From assembly GCF_900129575.1 (NCBI RefSeq), contig NZ_FQWE01000001.1:372001-436000 (forward strand): 64,000 bases of DNA, given 5' to 3'. The notes under the pieces were generated by a model. The model was not told the origin of the DNA. It ran no database searches and worked only from the letters and a program-made list of their open reading frames with translations. The DNA comes from Flavobacterium segetis (GTDB taxonomy: Bacteria; Bacteroidota; Bacteroidia; Flavobacteriales; Flavobacteriaceae). Positions 55,375 through 64,000 of the stretch are shown piece by piece (position 1 is the first letter of the stretch; each line of letters starts with the position of its first letter). Position numbers and translations under genes: made by a program.

Positions 55375-57675
55375 TTAAAATTTTAATTTATACCCAATAG
55401 ATATTCTATGTATATCTACAAAATTATGCGCTGTGTAATCAGCAAACAATTTACCACCTAAAACATTAAATGTAGTACCTAAAACTAAATTAGGAGCAAA
55501 TGTACTTTCTCCCACTACATCATTATAACCAAGCCCAAGTCCAGCATATGGTTCTAATATAACCCCTGCATCAACTTTGAAGGGTATAACAACATTTGCA
55601 TTTATACCAAAACCTGTATCCTTACCCGGAGCAATATAAAAATCCGGCATGAATTTAAAAGGTGAATTTGTAAATGCATAATTTCCTCTTATTCCTAAAG
55701 TCATTGATACTCTATCTGCGATTGCAACACCTGTAAATAAAGATAAACCTTCATTTACCACCCATCCTGTGGCAGTACCTTGATTTGTATTATTTGACCT
55801 CACCACTGTATCACCATTGTCATCCGCTGTTACTCTCGTTTCAGCTGGTAGCGCCATTTGTGGTGCAATAGGTGCAACTTGTCCTGATGATATAATTACT
55901 GTTTTATCATCATTTTGAGCCTTAGGAGCATAATTAAGATTATCAAGTCTATTAGTGTTTCTATCAATTTTTTTATCTAACTCATTCAATTTGTCTAGTA
56001 TTTTTTGAGAAGCATTTTCTTGACGATCAGGAGATAAATTTTGTTTATATGTCCCTGTATTAATCTCGAGTAATAAACTTTCTAATCGATCCATACGATC
56101 GTCAATAGTTTGTGGTTTACGAGATTCCTCATCAACACCTTGAATCACTTTTTCAATTAAATCTTCTAATTCCTTAGGAGTCATTTCAACACGCGACTCT
56201 GTATCAACTTTTTTAGCTTTAATTATTTTAGCCTCTTTATTCTCAATAGAACTTTCTTGCTCTTTTTGTCTATCTAAATCTTTTTTCTCTTCAATAATTT
56301 CAACAGCTTTTTTCGTATCATTATTTTTATAAGCTTCAGATAATTCTGCTTCTAACTCGTCAATACGATCTTGATAAGCTGACGTTCTATCATTAACTCT
56401 ATCGTCAATTCGATTTTGCAATAACTCATCTGTATTATCCGATTTTTTCCCTAATTGGAAACGAACTCCTACAGAATACATAGTATGTTGCTTTAACTCA
56501 TCCGGCGAAATAATATTATTTAAATCATTGGCGTTACGACCTGACATAAACATCAAACTTGCGTCACCAAAAACTTCGAAATTTGTTCCAAGAGGCACAT
56601 TTAAACCTAAACCCCCTTTTGCAAAATATCCTGAAGTTGCTGCTGTAAGTCCATCTTTTCCTCGATAACTATTTTGGTTTACATTTAAATATCCGCCACC
56701 AACGTTTATATAAGGTGTAAGTCCACGTGATACATTAAGTTTAGCAATAAAGTCACCACCGTACATTGCCATGTCATCAAAATCAAATGATACTTGCTCG
56801 TTTTTTGTCGCTTGGTAGTAGTATCCTCGGATACCAATGTAATTATTTAAATCAAAACCTACTTTACCACCTAAGAAATAGGAATCAGCTAAATTAGTAT
56901 CATTATCAAAATTTAGATATGCCCCAACTGGTTCAACAATAAGCTTAAATCCACCTAAACCTCCTGAATATTTATTGCGATATGCTCTTTCTAGAGCAGT
57001 CATTTCCTCTGGAGTTTGACCACCTAAATATAGTTGTAAACCAGCCAAAACTGACCAATTATACATTCTAGAATTGTCATTATCATTCAACCAATTCTCA
57101 ATATCACTTTGATCTTGTCCATCTTGGTATAGTACCGAGGCTGGATTCATATTAAAAATCGTGTTTTTAGCCTCTAAATTTAAAAAGAGTCGATTGCCTA
57201 ATTTAATTTGAGTTCCTAAACCTAATCCAAGATATATTTGTTCTGATTTTTGTTCATTTGCTGGAGCATTTGCCGCAGCAATATCAACTTTTAGCTTTTG
57301 AACCCCTGCTCCTAACGTAAGATAAGGAACAAATGTGCCACGAGTGGGAATGTTTGCTTTAAATTCTCCTCCTATACGCTCTACATCTACTGATCTAGAT
57401 TTAAAGTTACTTACAAAATCATTTGAAAATACATTAAAACCATCAACCGTATTCTTCAAATCTGCTGATTTTTCATAAACCCCGCGAAGTTCAATAGCTT
57501 CGCCAAATCCAAATCCTACACGACCACCGTACATAACACCATCTTCAATGGCTGTATTTTTGTCAAACCAATTATAGCTTGCAGTGGGTTGTAAGCTAAC
57601 CGTTACGTCTTTCATCTGAGCTTGCGCACTAGCTCCTACTAAAGCCAACGCACAAATAGTAAAAATTTTCTTCAT
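55375..57675 (-). CDS. Large multi-barrel outer-membrane protein
   Basis: A 766-residue exported protein (signal peptide ends ASAQAQ, residue 20). Three stretches look like separate small OmpA/PorT-type barrels: residues about 22-220, 243-420 and 650-766. Each has repeated alternating strands and segments like YLTLGAGVQKL, YINVGGGYLNV and EPYAGLGLGYN. Barrels 2 and 3 are separated by a long charged coiled-coil region (about 425-610; for example DRIDELEAELSEAYKNNDTKKAVEIIEEKKDLDRQ). The chain ends ISIGYKLKF. It sits four bases before the OmpA-family gene. Function unknown; a cell-surface scaffold is a guess. Confidence 0.75.
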   Translation of the reverse strand: MKKIFTICALALVGASAQAQMKDVTVSLQPTASYNWFDKNTAIEDGVMYGGRVGFGFGEAIELRGVYEKSADLKNTVDGFNVFSNDFVSNFKSRSVDVERIGGEFKANIPTRGTFVPYLTLGAGVQKLKVDIAAANAPANEQKSEQIYLGLGLGTQIKLGNRLFLNLEAKNTIFNMNPASVLYQDGQDQSDIENWLNDNDNSRMYNWSVLAGLQLYLGGQTPEEMTALERAYRNKYSGGLGGFKLIVEPVGAYLNFDNDTNLADSYFLGGKVGFDLNNYIGIRGYYYQATKNEQVSFDFDDMAMYGGDFIAKLNVSRGLTPYINVGGGYLNVNQNSYRGKDGLTAATSGYFAKGGLGLNVPLGTNFEVFGDASLMFMSGRNANDLNNIISPDELKQHTMYSVGVRFQLGKKSDNTDELLQNRIDDRVNDRTSAYQDRIDELEAELSEAYKNNDTKKAVEIIEEKKDLDRQKEQESSIENKEAKIIKAKKVDTESRVEMTPKELEDLIEKVIQGVDEESRKPQTIDDRMDRLESLLLEINTGTYKQNLSPDRQENASQKILDKLNELDKKIDRNTNRLDNLNYAPKAQNDDKTVIISSGQVAPIAPQMALPAETRVTADDNGDTVVRSNNTNQGTATGWVVNEGLSLFTGVAIADRVSMTLGIRGNYAFTNSPFKFMPDFYIAPGKDTGFGINANVVIPFKVDAGVILEPYAGLGLGYNDVVGESTFAPNLVLGTTFNVLGGKLFADYTAHNFVDIHRISIGYKLKF

Positions 57676-58238
57676 AGCTTTTATTTTTAGTTATTAGATT
57701 AGAACTCATCTAAATATTGATGAGATACAAATTATTTAGCAAGGAGGATTAAAAAAGGGACACCTACTGGTAACGAAGTTGACTTTTAAGAAATTAGAAA
57801 CTTGATCAATAGTTTTATATATCTCTCGTTTGTCTTTGTAACGCTACTCAAATAAATAGGCAATAAGTTGTATTCTTATTTAGATTTTTTTAATTCTAAT
57901 TACCCTACAAAGGTAGTTCAGTCTCATTCCCTTTATCTTATAGTATTCAAGGAGATTCTTATACAATTCACGTATGATCTTAATTTAAAAAAGAGTGCTT
58001 TAACTCTCTAAGACACCATGTAAGTTCTAAATAATTTTAACAGAAAGTAAGCAAATATGAAATATATTTGTTAAATAATTCACTTTGCCTTCTATTAAGA
58101 TTACATCCTAATAATTAAGGTAAAATTAATTAACATAATTAAGGATGTGCTTTTAGTTGTTGACTTGTAATAAATGCTTTATTTAGGGACACTTTTTGGT
58201 TAAGAGAAAAAAAAATATAATAAGTTAAAATTTAAAAA
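57676..58238. other. Long intergenic region upstream of the multi-barrel gene
   Basis: About 560 bases without a convincing gene. On the minus strand TACCTTTG (near 57905-57912) matches a -7 element, about 230 bases before the barrel gene, without a -33 at the right spacing. A long leader is possible. No repeat was recognised. Confidence 0.4.
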
Positions 58239-58460
58239 ATGAGAAAAATAATTATATTTGTGGCAATTGCTTTTTTTACAATTAGCGTAGGTGCGCAAGA
58301 AGTAAAAGCTGTAGGAAAAGAAAAAGCTAAAAGAGAATTTTGTTATGCAAAAAAAGAGGCGAAATCTAAAACAATGAGCGCTGCAGATGTGGCAAAGTGT
58401 CAGGCAAAATGCAAAGCAGAGGAAAAAAAATGTGAGACCGGCTCAAGCCAAAAGTGCTAA
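58239..58460 (+). CDS. Small secreted Cys-rich, Lys-rich protein
   Basis: A 73-residue protein with a clear signal peptide (MRKIIIFVAIAFFTISVGAQ). The mature 53 residues are rich in Lys and Ala/Glu and contain five Cys: F-C-Y, KCQAKC, KKC and a final Cys as the last residue. The arrangement suggests disulfides or metal binding outside the cytoplasm. No family was recognised. Single gene with its own terminator. Confidence 0.7.
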   Translation: MRKIIIFVAIAFFTISVGAQEVKAVGKEKAKREFCYAKKEAKSKTMSAADVAKCQAKCKAEEKKCETGSSQKC

Positions 58461-58490
58461 CTGAAAGATAATGCTTGTTGACCAAAACAT

Positions 58491-58519
58491 AAAATGCCAC
58501 TGAATTTCAGTGGCATTTT
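58491..58519 (+). terminator. Rho-independent terminator of the Cys-rich gene
   Basis: Perfect stem AAAATGCCACTGAA against TTCAGTGGCATTTT. Confidence 0.9.
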
Positions 58520-58672
58520 CATTTATCTTTAAACTATTTATAATGTGATCAAAGTTTTAAGATGAAACACATTTGGCAAATAACTTATCAAAACCTAACC
58601 ATTAAGAATATAACTAAACTTAAAAATAATACTAATTTGAACGCTTTAATAATAAAGATAATAGAGCTTTAT

Positions 58673-59125
58673 TTATTTTATTCTTACACTCCACTCAAAA
58701 TCCATCTCCGAAACTTGAGCTCCTTTTTCATCAGTGGCAATTGACTTCATCCAGAAAGTTTGTCCTTCGCCAGTTGCAATTGTTTCTTGAATCGCTTTCT
58801 CAATGAGATGACCATCATTACAAACAAACGTTATTCTTCCTGTGGCTTTTTTTGTAAAATTACCTTTATTATTTGCAACCAACATTGATATTTTTCTACC
58901 ACTTTTTTGAATTTGGAACATTACCAGTGCTCCCGTAGAAAGCTCTGCAGCCATTGCCTGTACAGCAAAATACATTGACTTGAAAGGGTTTTGATTGATC
59001 CAGCCATGTTTAACAGAGACGACACAATTATTTTCATCAATTGTTTTAACGCGCACACCGCAGATAAATGCTGATGGTAATTTGAACAATAGAAATTTAT
59101 TGAGTTTAGACGCTGTAAGTTTCAT
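58673..59125 (-). CDS. DUF4442 (hot-dog fold) protein
   Basis: A 150-residue protein with a hot-dog-like pattern: FKLPSAFICGVRVKTIDENNCVVSVKHGWINQNPFKSMYFAVQAMAAELSTGALVMFQI. This is the DUF4442 family, distantly related to thioesterases. It has no proven substrate. ATG 59125 (MKLTASKLNKFLL) is preferred over an upstream codon whose extra 14 residues are hydrophobic and unlike the family. Stands alone, convergent to the Cys-rich gene. Confidence 0.8.
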   Translation of the reverse strand: MKLTASKLNKFLLFKLPSAFICGVRVKTIDENNCVVSVKHGWINQNPFKSMYFAVQAMAAELSTGALVMFQIQKSGRKISMLVANNKGNFTKKATGRITFVCNDGHLIEKAIQETIATGEGQTFWMKSIATDEKGAQVSEMDFEWSVRIK

Positions 59126-59320
59126 TATCAGTGGTTTTTTGCTAAAATACAAAAAAATACTATGCATACATAATATTTTAATTTGTTAATAAAATGTTAA
59201 TATTAAGTACTATGCGAAACAAGATACTGTCTTTTAGCTATATATTTGCATAAGAAATTACTAGGTAACCTAATTAAGATTTAGTAATGCGTTTCAGTCA
59301 TCGTCAAAAAATCAAAAAAA

Positions 59321-59776
59321 ATGGAATCAACCACTCACAAAAACATCGCTACTTTTACTCACTTGAGTACATTAACCCAATATTTCATCCCTTTTGGGAA
59401 TTATATTTTTCCAATAATTTTATGGAGTACTAAAAAAAATGATTCAGAATTTGTCAATCATAATGGAAAACAAGTTCTAAATTTTCAATTAAGTTTATTT
59501 CTATACTCCTTAGTGTTAATTATGATTGCTATTCCTGCTTTTTTAATTTCACTATTTAATAATGTGTCTTTAAGTGCCTTAGTGACCGAGCATGATTTTA
59601 ATATTTCCAATTTTAATTTTGAAGATAATATAGGGATGCTAACTTTAGGCTTGACTTGTCTTTTAATTTTTGGTCTTTTGAAAGTAGCTGAATTTTTTCT
59701 AATAATTTATGCTTCTATAAAAACGTCAAATGGTGACATATACCGATATCCAATCACGATTCCTTTTATAAAATAA
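59321..59776 (+). CDS. DUF4870 family membrane protein
   Basis: A 151-residue membrane protein. The N-terminus carries the DUF4870 pattern HLSTLTQYFIPFGNYIFPIILW, followed by the motif NDSEFVNHNGKQVLNFQLS. Four hydrophobic segments are predicted. The function of this widespread family (related to Tic20-like proteins) is unknown. It stands 215 bases upstream of the PadR operon, separated by the dispersed repeat at 59825. A TATATTTG -7 element (59241-59248) precedes it. Confidence 0.85.
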   Translation: MESTTHKNIATFTHLSTLTQYFIPFGNYIFPIILWSTKKNDSEFVNHNGKQVLNFQLSLFLYSLVLIMIAIPAFLISLFNNVSLSALVTEHDFNISNFNFEDNIGMLTLGLTCLLIFGLLKVAEFFLIIYASIKTSNGDIYRYPITIPFIK

Positions 59777-59824
59777 GAGGAAAATTATAATAAAGAACAG
59801 AAATATTAAGAATGCGAATGCTCT

Positions 59825-59903
59825 AGCCCCGATTGCAATGAAAATCCTTTTTTATCGCCGTAGCGAAAAAAAGATTGTAATGAAAAGCGGGAAATAGCTC
59901 CTA
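59825..59903 (+). repeat. 79-bp dispersed intergenic repeat, copy 2
   Basis: Same length and layout as 18997-19075: starts AGCCCCGATT, contains ATCCTTTTTT, has a small central hairpin (CGCCGTAGCG region), then AAAAGATTGTAATGAAAAGC and ends GCGGGAAATAGCTCCTA. It lies 89 bases before the PadR gene. Confidence 0.75.
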
Positions 59904-59991
59904 AAAAAATCATCAACAAGCCATGTAATCAGACTAGTAAATCAATCAAAAAATGAACAGTTTAATCAACTAAAAAACAAAAAATCGAATT

Positions 59992-60324
59992 ATGAACATT
60001 GAAAACACAAAAGCCCAAATGCGCAAAGGTGTTCTCGAGTTTTGCATCCTATCTGTATTGAAAGAGAAAGATGCTTACACATCGGAAATATTAGACACTT
60101 TGAAAAACGCAAAATTGTTAGTCGTTGAAGGAACTATTTATCCCTTGCTCACCCGACTCAAAAATGACGGTTTACTTAGCTATCGCTGGGAAGAATCAAC
60201 ATCAGGACCACCAAGAAAATATTACGGTCTCACTGAAATAGGACAAACATTTTTAAACGAACTCAATGGTACTTGGACTGAATTATCCGATGCCGTAAAC
60301 CTTATAACCAACCAAAAACAATAG
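59992..60324 (+). CDS. PadR-family transcriptional regulator
   Basis: A 110-residue winged-helix repressor: MRKGVLEFCILSVLKEKDAYTSEIL, then GTIYPLLTRLKNDGLLSYRWEES and PPRKYYGLTEIGQTFL. The N-terminal winged helix is complete; the C-terminal dimer helix is short, as in the smaller PadR group. It is first in an operon with PspC and two GIN-domain genes (two-base gaps), so it very likely regulates this envelope unit, including itself. Confidence 0.92.
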   Translation: MNIENTKAQMRKGVLEFCILSVLKEKDAYTSEILDTLKNAKLLVVEGTIYPLLTRLKNDGLLSYRWEESTSGPPRKYYGLTEIGQTFLNELNGTWTELSDAVNLITNQKQ

Positions 60325-60326
60325 TC

Positions 60327-62054
60327 ATGAACAAAACTGTAAATATAAATTTAGGCGGAATGTTTTTTCATATTGATGAAGATGCATACCAAAAATTAAC
60401 ACGCTACTTTGACGCAATAAAACGCTCCTTATCTAATTCATCTGGTCACGACGAAATCATAAAAGATATTGAAATGCGTGTTTCAGAATTATTGCATGAG
60501 AAGCAAAAAAGCGATAAACACGTCATAGTTTTGAAAGATGTTGATGAAGTTATTGCGGTAATGGGACAGCCAGAGGACTATATTATTGAAGATGATTCTA
60601 CTGCTGAACCAGTTTTCAAATCTACTTCAAGAGGCACAAAAAAACTATATCGCGACAAGGAAAAAGGTATGATTGGCGGCGTATCGTCAGGTTTAGGATA
60701 CTATTTTGGAATTGATACCGTGTGGATTAGAATTGCACTTATTTTACTAGTTTTTGCTGGTTTTGGAACTGGAATTTTAGCATACATCATATTATGGATT
60801 GTAACCCCAGAAGCAATAACCACATCAGAAAAATTAGAAATGACTGGAGAACCAGTAAATATTTCGAATATTGAAAGAAAAGTTAGAGAGGAATTTGATA
60901 ACGTTTCTGATAAAATTAAAAATGCTGATTACGATAAATATGGGAATCAAATAAAAACTGGTGCTGAGAAATTAGGAAACTCCTTTAGCGATTTTATCAT
61001 CACCGCTTTTAAAATTTTTGCAAAATTACTGGGAATCATTTTAATTCTATCTGGATTGGCTATGATTATCGTCTTTTTAGTTGGTGCGTTAACGCTAGGC
61101 TCTACTAATTTTGGTAATTTCCCGACACATCAATTTATTGAATCTGGGAATTTTACTGACTATCCTGTTTGGGTTTTTGGAGCACTATTATTTGTAGCTG
61201 TTGCAATTCCGAATTTCTTTTTGATGCTTTTAGGATTCAAATTAGTTTCTCCAAACTTAAAATCAATTGGAAATATTGCAAAATATACGCTTTTAGCAGT
61301 TTGGATTGTTGTGATTGCGATATTGATTTCTATTGGTGTCAAACAAGCGAGCGCTTTTGCAGTTGATGGAAGAGTTGTAAAAAAAGAAACAATATACATA
61401 AATCCAACTGATACCCTTCATATTAAATTCATTCATAATGATTACTTTGCTAAAAATATAAACGATCGGAATGATTTTATGATCAATCAAGATTCGACTG
61501 GAATGGATGTCATTTATTCGAATGAAGTGAGTTTAAAAATCGAAAGAACTGACGAAAAATTGCCTTACATCCAAATTGAAAAAGAGGCAAAGGGGAAATC
61601 CTTGTCAGAAGCTAAAAAGAGAGCCGAGCAAATAAAATATAACTATAAAATTGAAGGAAGTCGTTTAGTTTTTGACAATTATCTACTGACTGATTTAAAA
61701 AATAAATATCGCGATCAAGAAATAGAGATTACTTTATATGTACCAAAAGGCACTTTGATTAAGCCTGACGATTCTATGCAAGATTACGATCGAACTGATA
61801 GCGATTACTTTTTATGGAATCCAGAATCACGTACTAACGTTTATAAAGTGGAAGAAAATTCAATAAAATGTATAAACTGTAGCGCTGATGAATTTGATCA
61901 AAGCAACGGTAACGTAACTATTGATAGCACTCAAACTTCGATCACCATCGATAAAAATGGCGTCTCTATAAAAGGAGATACTATTAATGAGTCCAATAAA
62001 AAATTCAAAGGACTGACCATAAATAAAGACGGTATTATAATTAAAACTAACTAA
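60327..62054 (+). CDS. PspC-domain membrane protein
   Basis: A 575-residue protein. Residues 1-90 form a soluble cytoplasmic domain (MNKTVNINLGGMFFHIDEDAYQKLTRYFDAIKRSL and following, ending in VMGQPEDYI). Residues about 108-165 are the PspC domain (YRDKEKGMIGGVSSGLGYYFGIDTVWIRIALILLVFAGFGTG). Three further membrane helices lie between about 225 and 345. The C-terminal 220 residues are extracytoplasmic and beta-rich, similar to adhesin-like GIN sequences. In other bacteria PspC senses envelope stress. It is coupled to PadR (two bases upstream) and the GIN lipoprotein (two bases downstream). Confidence 0.9.
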   Translation: MNKTVNINLGGMFFHIDEDAYQKLTRYFDAIKRSLSNSSGHDEIIKDIEMRVSELLHEKQKSDKHVIVLKDVDEVIAVMGQPEDYIIEDDSTAEPVFKSTSRGTKKLYRDKEKGMIGGVSSGLGYYFGIDTVWIRIALILLVFAGFGTGILAYIILWIVTPEAITTSEKLEMTGEPVNISNIERKVREEFDNVSDKIKNADYDKYGNQIKTGAEKLGNSFSDFIITAFKIFAKLLGIILILSGLAMIIVFLVGALTLGSTNFGNFPTHQFIESGNFTDYPVWVFGALLFVAVAIPNFFLMLLGFKLVSPNLKSIGNIAKYTLLAVWIVVIAILISIGVKQASAFAVDGRVVKKETIYINPTDTLHIKFIHNDYFAKNINDRNDFMINQDSTGMDVIYSNEVSLKIERTDEKLPYIQIEKEAKGKSLSEAKKRAEQIKYNYKIEGSRLVFDNYLLTDLKNKYRDQEIEITLYVPKGTLIKPDDSMQDYDRTDSDYFLWNPESRTNVYKVEENSIKCINCSADEFDQSNGNVTIDSTQTSITIDKNGVSIKGDTINESNKKFKGLTINKDGIIIKTN

Positions 62055-62056
62055 CC

Positions 62057-62797
62057 ATGTTAAAAATAATCACCCTTGTTACAAAATTTATTTTAGTTGC
62101 GCTGGCAGCGATACTTTTTTCTTCTTGCAATCAAATTGGAAATTGGAATTCAATAGAAGGTAGCGGAAATATAACCACTGAAATAAGAAAGATTGACGGC
62201 AATTTTACAAGCGTTGAAGTAAATAATAGTATCGATCTTATCATCGAACAATCAAAAATCACTGAAATAACGGTAGAAGCGGATGATAATTTGCAAGAGC
62301 ATATTACCACAACGATTGAAAATGGTACTTTAATTATTTCTTGGAACGAAAATTCTTCCATGGATTCGAATGCTATAAAAGTACGAGTAAAAATGCCAGT
62401 TATTGAAGAACTAGAAGCTACGAGTAATTCTAATATAAGTAGTAAAAATACTTTAACTGGAGAGAATATAAGATTGCACAGCTCTAGTGGTGCAACAATT
62501 AACCTAAATCTCGAGGCCGAAATTGTGAATTGTGATAGTAGTAGTGGAAGTACCATGGTAGTAAGCGGTAAAGCACTCAAAATTTCAACTATAGCCTCCA
62601 GCGGAAGTCAAATTACAGCTGTACAATTGCTAGCTAATGAAGTAAATGCAGATGTATCAAGTGGAGCAAGTATTAGCGTTCATCCAATTGTCAATTTAGT
62701 TGCAGAAGCTTCTAGCGGCGGGAGTATTACTTATGACATACAACCCAGGAAAACAAAGAAATTTGTAAGTTCTGGTGGAACCATTACTAAAAGCTAA
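62057..62797 (+). CDS. GIN-domain (DUF2807) lipoprotein
   Basis: A 246-residue predicted lipoprotein; the lipobox is FSSC in the N-terminal 24 residues. The rest is a DUF2807 head GIN domain, a right-handed beta-solenoid of short repeats: VEVNNSIDLIIEQSKITEITVEADDNL, then runs rich in Ser-Ser-Gly (LHSSSGATINL, CDSSSGSTMVV, IASSGSQI, VSSGASISV, ASSGGSITY). It should face the periplasm or surface. Role unknown; in this operon it probably accompanies PspC. Confidence 0.88.
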   Translation: MLKIITLVTKFILVALAAILFSSCNQIGNWNSIEGSGNITTEIRKIDGNFTSVEVNNSIDLIIEQSKITEITVEADDNLQEHITTTIENGTLIISWNENSSMDSNAIKVRVKMPVIEELEATSNSNISSKNTLTGENIRLHSSSGATINLNLEAEIVNCDSSSGSTMVVSGKALKISTIASSGSQITAVQLLANEVNADVSSGASISVHPIVNLVAEASSGGSITYDIQPRKTKKFVSSGGTITKS

Positions 62798-62814
62798 TAA
62801 ATTTATTAAATTAT

Positions 62815-62849
62815 AAAAAAATCATCCATCAAAAGTGGATGATTTTTTT
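62815..62849 (+). terminator. Terminator after the GIN lipoprotein gene
   Basis: Stem AAATCATCCA paired with TGGATGATTT, seven-base loop, T run. It separates the operon from the second GIN gene, which has its own TACATTTG -7 element at 62849-62856. Confidence 0.85.
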
Positions 62850-62879
62850 ACATTTGTGAATAGACAAAATACAATTAAA

Positions 62880-63713
62880 ATGAAAAAATATATCGCTTTA
62901 CTGCTTCTCGTATTATCAACGACAATTACATTAGCGCAAAAAAAGGAAAAGATTAAAGGTTCTAAAATTGTAACAACTGAACAAAGGGAAATTAATGAAT
63001 TTCAAACATTAATAGTTGAAGATAATTTAGAAATTAGTCTAGAACGAGGAGAAAAAGCAGAAGTAAAAATCGAAGCTGATGAAAACTTACAAGACATTGT
63101 TTCTGTTGAAGTGTCTAACAATACACTTCGAATTTCTACTACAAAAAAAGCAAGTAGTTTCAAAAAATTAAACATCAGGGTAACGTACACAGACAAGCTA
63201 AGTTTGGTAAATGCGAAGAACGAAACAACTGTAAACGCCATTCAAGAACTTTTGTTAAATTCTATTACCTTGAAAGCTGAGGATGAATCCAAATTATTTA
63301 TAAATGCTAATGTAACCAGCTTCACCTTACAAGCCGACGGTAAATCTAAAACAGAATTGAACTTAAAGTCAACAACTGCAACAGTTGAATTAAATAAAAA
63401 TTCTACATTAAAAGCGTTAATAAACACAATCGATTTAAAAATAGATCAATATCAAAAATCGACATCAACTATTGAAGGAACCGCTGAAAACGCTATGATT
63501 CGTTTAGACAATAATTCCTCCTTTACTGGAAATAAATTCACGACTAAAAAAGCTGAAATCACTACTGAAAGTTATACAAACTGCAGTTTATTTGTTGCAA
63601 ATAATGTAATAATTACAGCCACGGATAAATCAGAAATTCAACTTTTAGGTTTGCCAAAAATCGAAATACTAAAGTTTTTGGATGAAGCAAAGCTGTCTAA
63701 GAAAATAAAATAA
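62880..63713 (+). CDS. Secreted GIN-domain (DUF2807) protein
   Basis: A 277-residue protein. Signal peptide MKKYIALLLLVLSTTITLAQ (no lipobox), then a GIN solenoid (FQTLIVEDNLEISLERGEKAEVKIEADENLQDIVSVEV). It is a paralogue of the preceding lipoprotein, with more Lys/Glu and fewer Ser-Gly turns. ATG 62880 is chosen, as an earlier codon would overlap the terminator stem. It has its own -7 element after the upstream terminator. Function unknown. Confidence 0.88.
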   Translation: MKKYIALLLLVLSTTITLAQKKEKIKGSKIVTTEQREINEFQTLIVEDNLEISLERGEKAEVKIEADENLQDIVSVEVSNNTLRISTTKKASSFKKLNIRVTYTDKLSLVNAKNETTVNAIQELLLNSITLKAEDESKLFINANVTSFTLQADGKSKTELNLKSTTATVELNKNSTLKALINTIDLKIDQYQKSTSTIEGTAENAMIRLDNNSSFTGNKFTTKKAEITTESYTNCSLFVANNVIITATDKSEIQLLGLPKIEILKFLDEAKLSKKIK

Positions 63714-63783
63714 ATAATTTTTGATCATTACTAGCATTGTAAAAATTGAAATCAAGAATGTTCAGCTACTTACTTAATTACAT

Positions 63784-63824
63784 AAAAAGGGTCCCAATTT
63801 AAATAAATTGAGACCCTTTTTTTA
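63784..63824. terminator. Bidirectional terminator between the GIN gene and trxB
   Basis: Stem AAAAGGGTCCCAATTT paired with AAATTGAGACCCTTTT with one C-A mismatch, four-base loop and A/T runs on both sides. Confidence 0.85.
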
Positions 63825-63841
63825 TAAAAATAGAAATGGAA

Positions 63842-64000
<159 letters not shown>

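Noticed and set aside
58562..58744. 60-residue plus-strand frame before the DUF4442 gene
   Set aside because: Low-complexity Ile/Asn/Leu text that overlaps the end of the DUF4442 gene in antisense.
62131..62580. 149-residue minus-strand frame within the GIN lipoprotein gene
   Set aside because: Its Leu/Ser-rich text is the antisense of the repeated GIN sequence; no start context or homology.

Overview
The window is a contiguous piece of an AT-rich Bacteroidota chromosome, very probably Flavobacteriaceae and Flavobacterium-like. The gene content points there: GlmU-family protein, RNase Y, type B L31, DUF4290, DUF5686, DUF493, PorT-like barrels, a TonB-dependent receptor, a histone H1-like protein, a CarB that lacks the allosteric domain and a MurA with Asp in place of the catalytic Cys. 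Several promoters match the Bacteroidota TTG-N19-TAnnTTTG consensus exactly (rpmH, the zapA operon, HU, tRNA-Met, the H1-like gene). There is no rRNA and no CRISPR array.

Layout. 1-3.2 kb: the 3' part of a PLD/superfamily 2 helicase/DUF3427 protein and a YkgJ-type gene broken by one amber codon. 3.3-9.6 kb: carB, rpmH, a TPR membrane protein, a TauE-type permease, a hydrolase, pirin and a small acetyltransferase-fold protein. 9.6-17 kb: an ABC-F protein, two tandem sodium:alanine symporters, a GlmU-family protein and L31. 17-29 kb: glycosyltransferase, phosphoglucomutase, an ABC exporter, DUF2971, a Ca-loop lipoprotein, and a TonB receptor with an M23 peptidase. 29-36 kb: zapA, a 6S-like RNA, rny, a PAS histidine kinase, xerD, a dead outer-membrane gene, a PorT-like barrel and aroQ. 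36-48.8 kb: housekeeping genes including murA, recQ, fmt, HU and YqgE.

48.9-52.3 kb is the most interesting stretch. A complete tRNA-Met is followed, 3.3 kb later, by a displaced copy of its 3' half plus its terminator, forming 86-bp direct repeats. The bracketed island has no integrase. It carries an IS1182-type transposase stump, an orphan membrane protein followed by a compact palindromic block, and a Fic protein with an inhibitory motif. The fic start is covered by five phased 17-bp repeats, two of them inside the coding sequence. Inverted copies of a 12-bp motif lie just inside the two direct repeats and could be old integrase arm sites.

52.6-58.5 kb: two tiny membrane proteins, the decayed receiver domains of a lost hybrid kinase, an H1-like protein, an OmpA protein paired with an unusual outer-membrane protein that appears to hold three barrels, and a small Cys-rich secreted protein. 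58.6-64 kb: DUF4442 and DUF4870 genes, then a PadR-PspC-GIN-GIN envelope cluster, and the 3' end of trxB. Decay is a recurring theme: five pseudogenes or gene relics, two copies of a 79-bp dispersed repeat, and a possible gene-conversion tract between the symporter paralogues.
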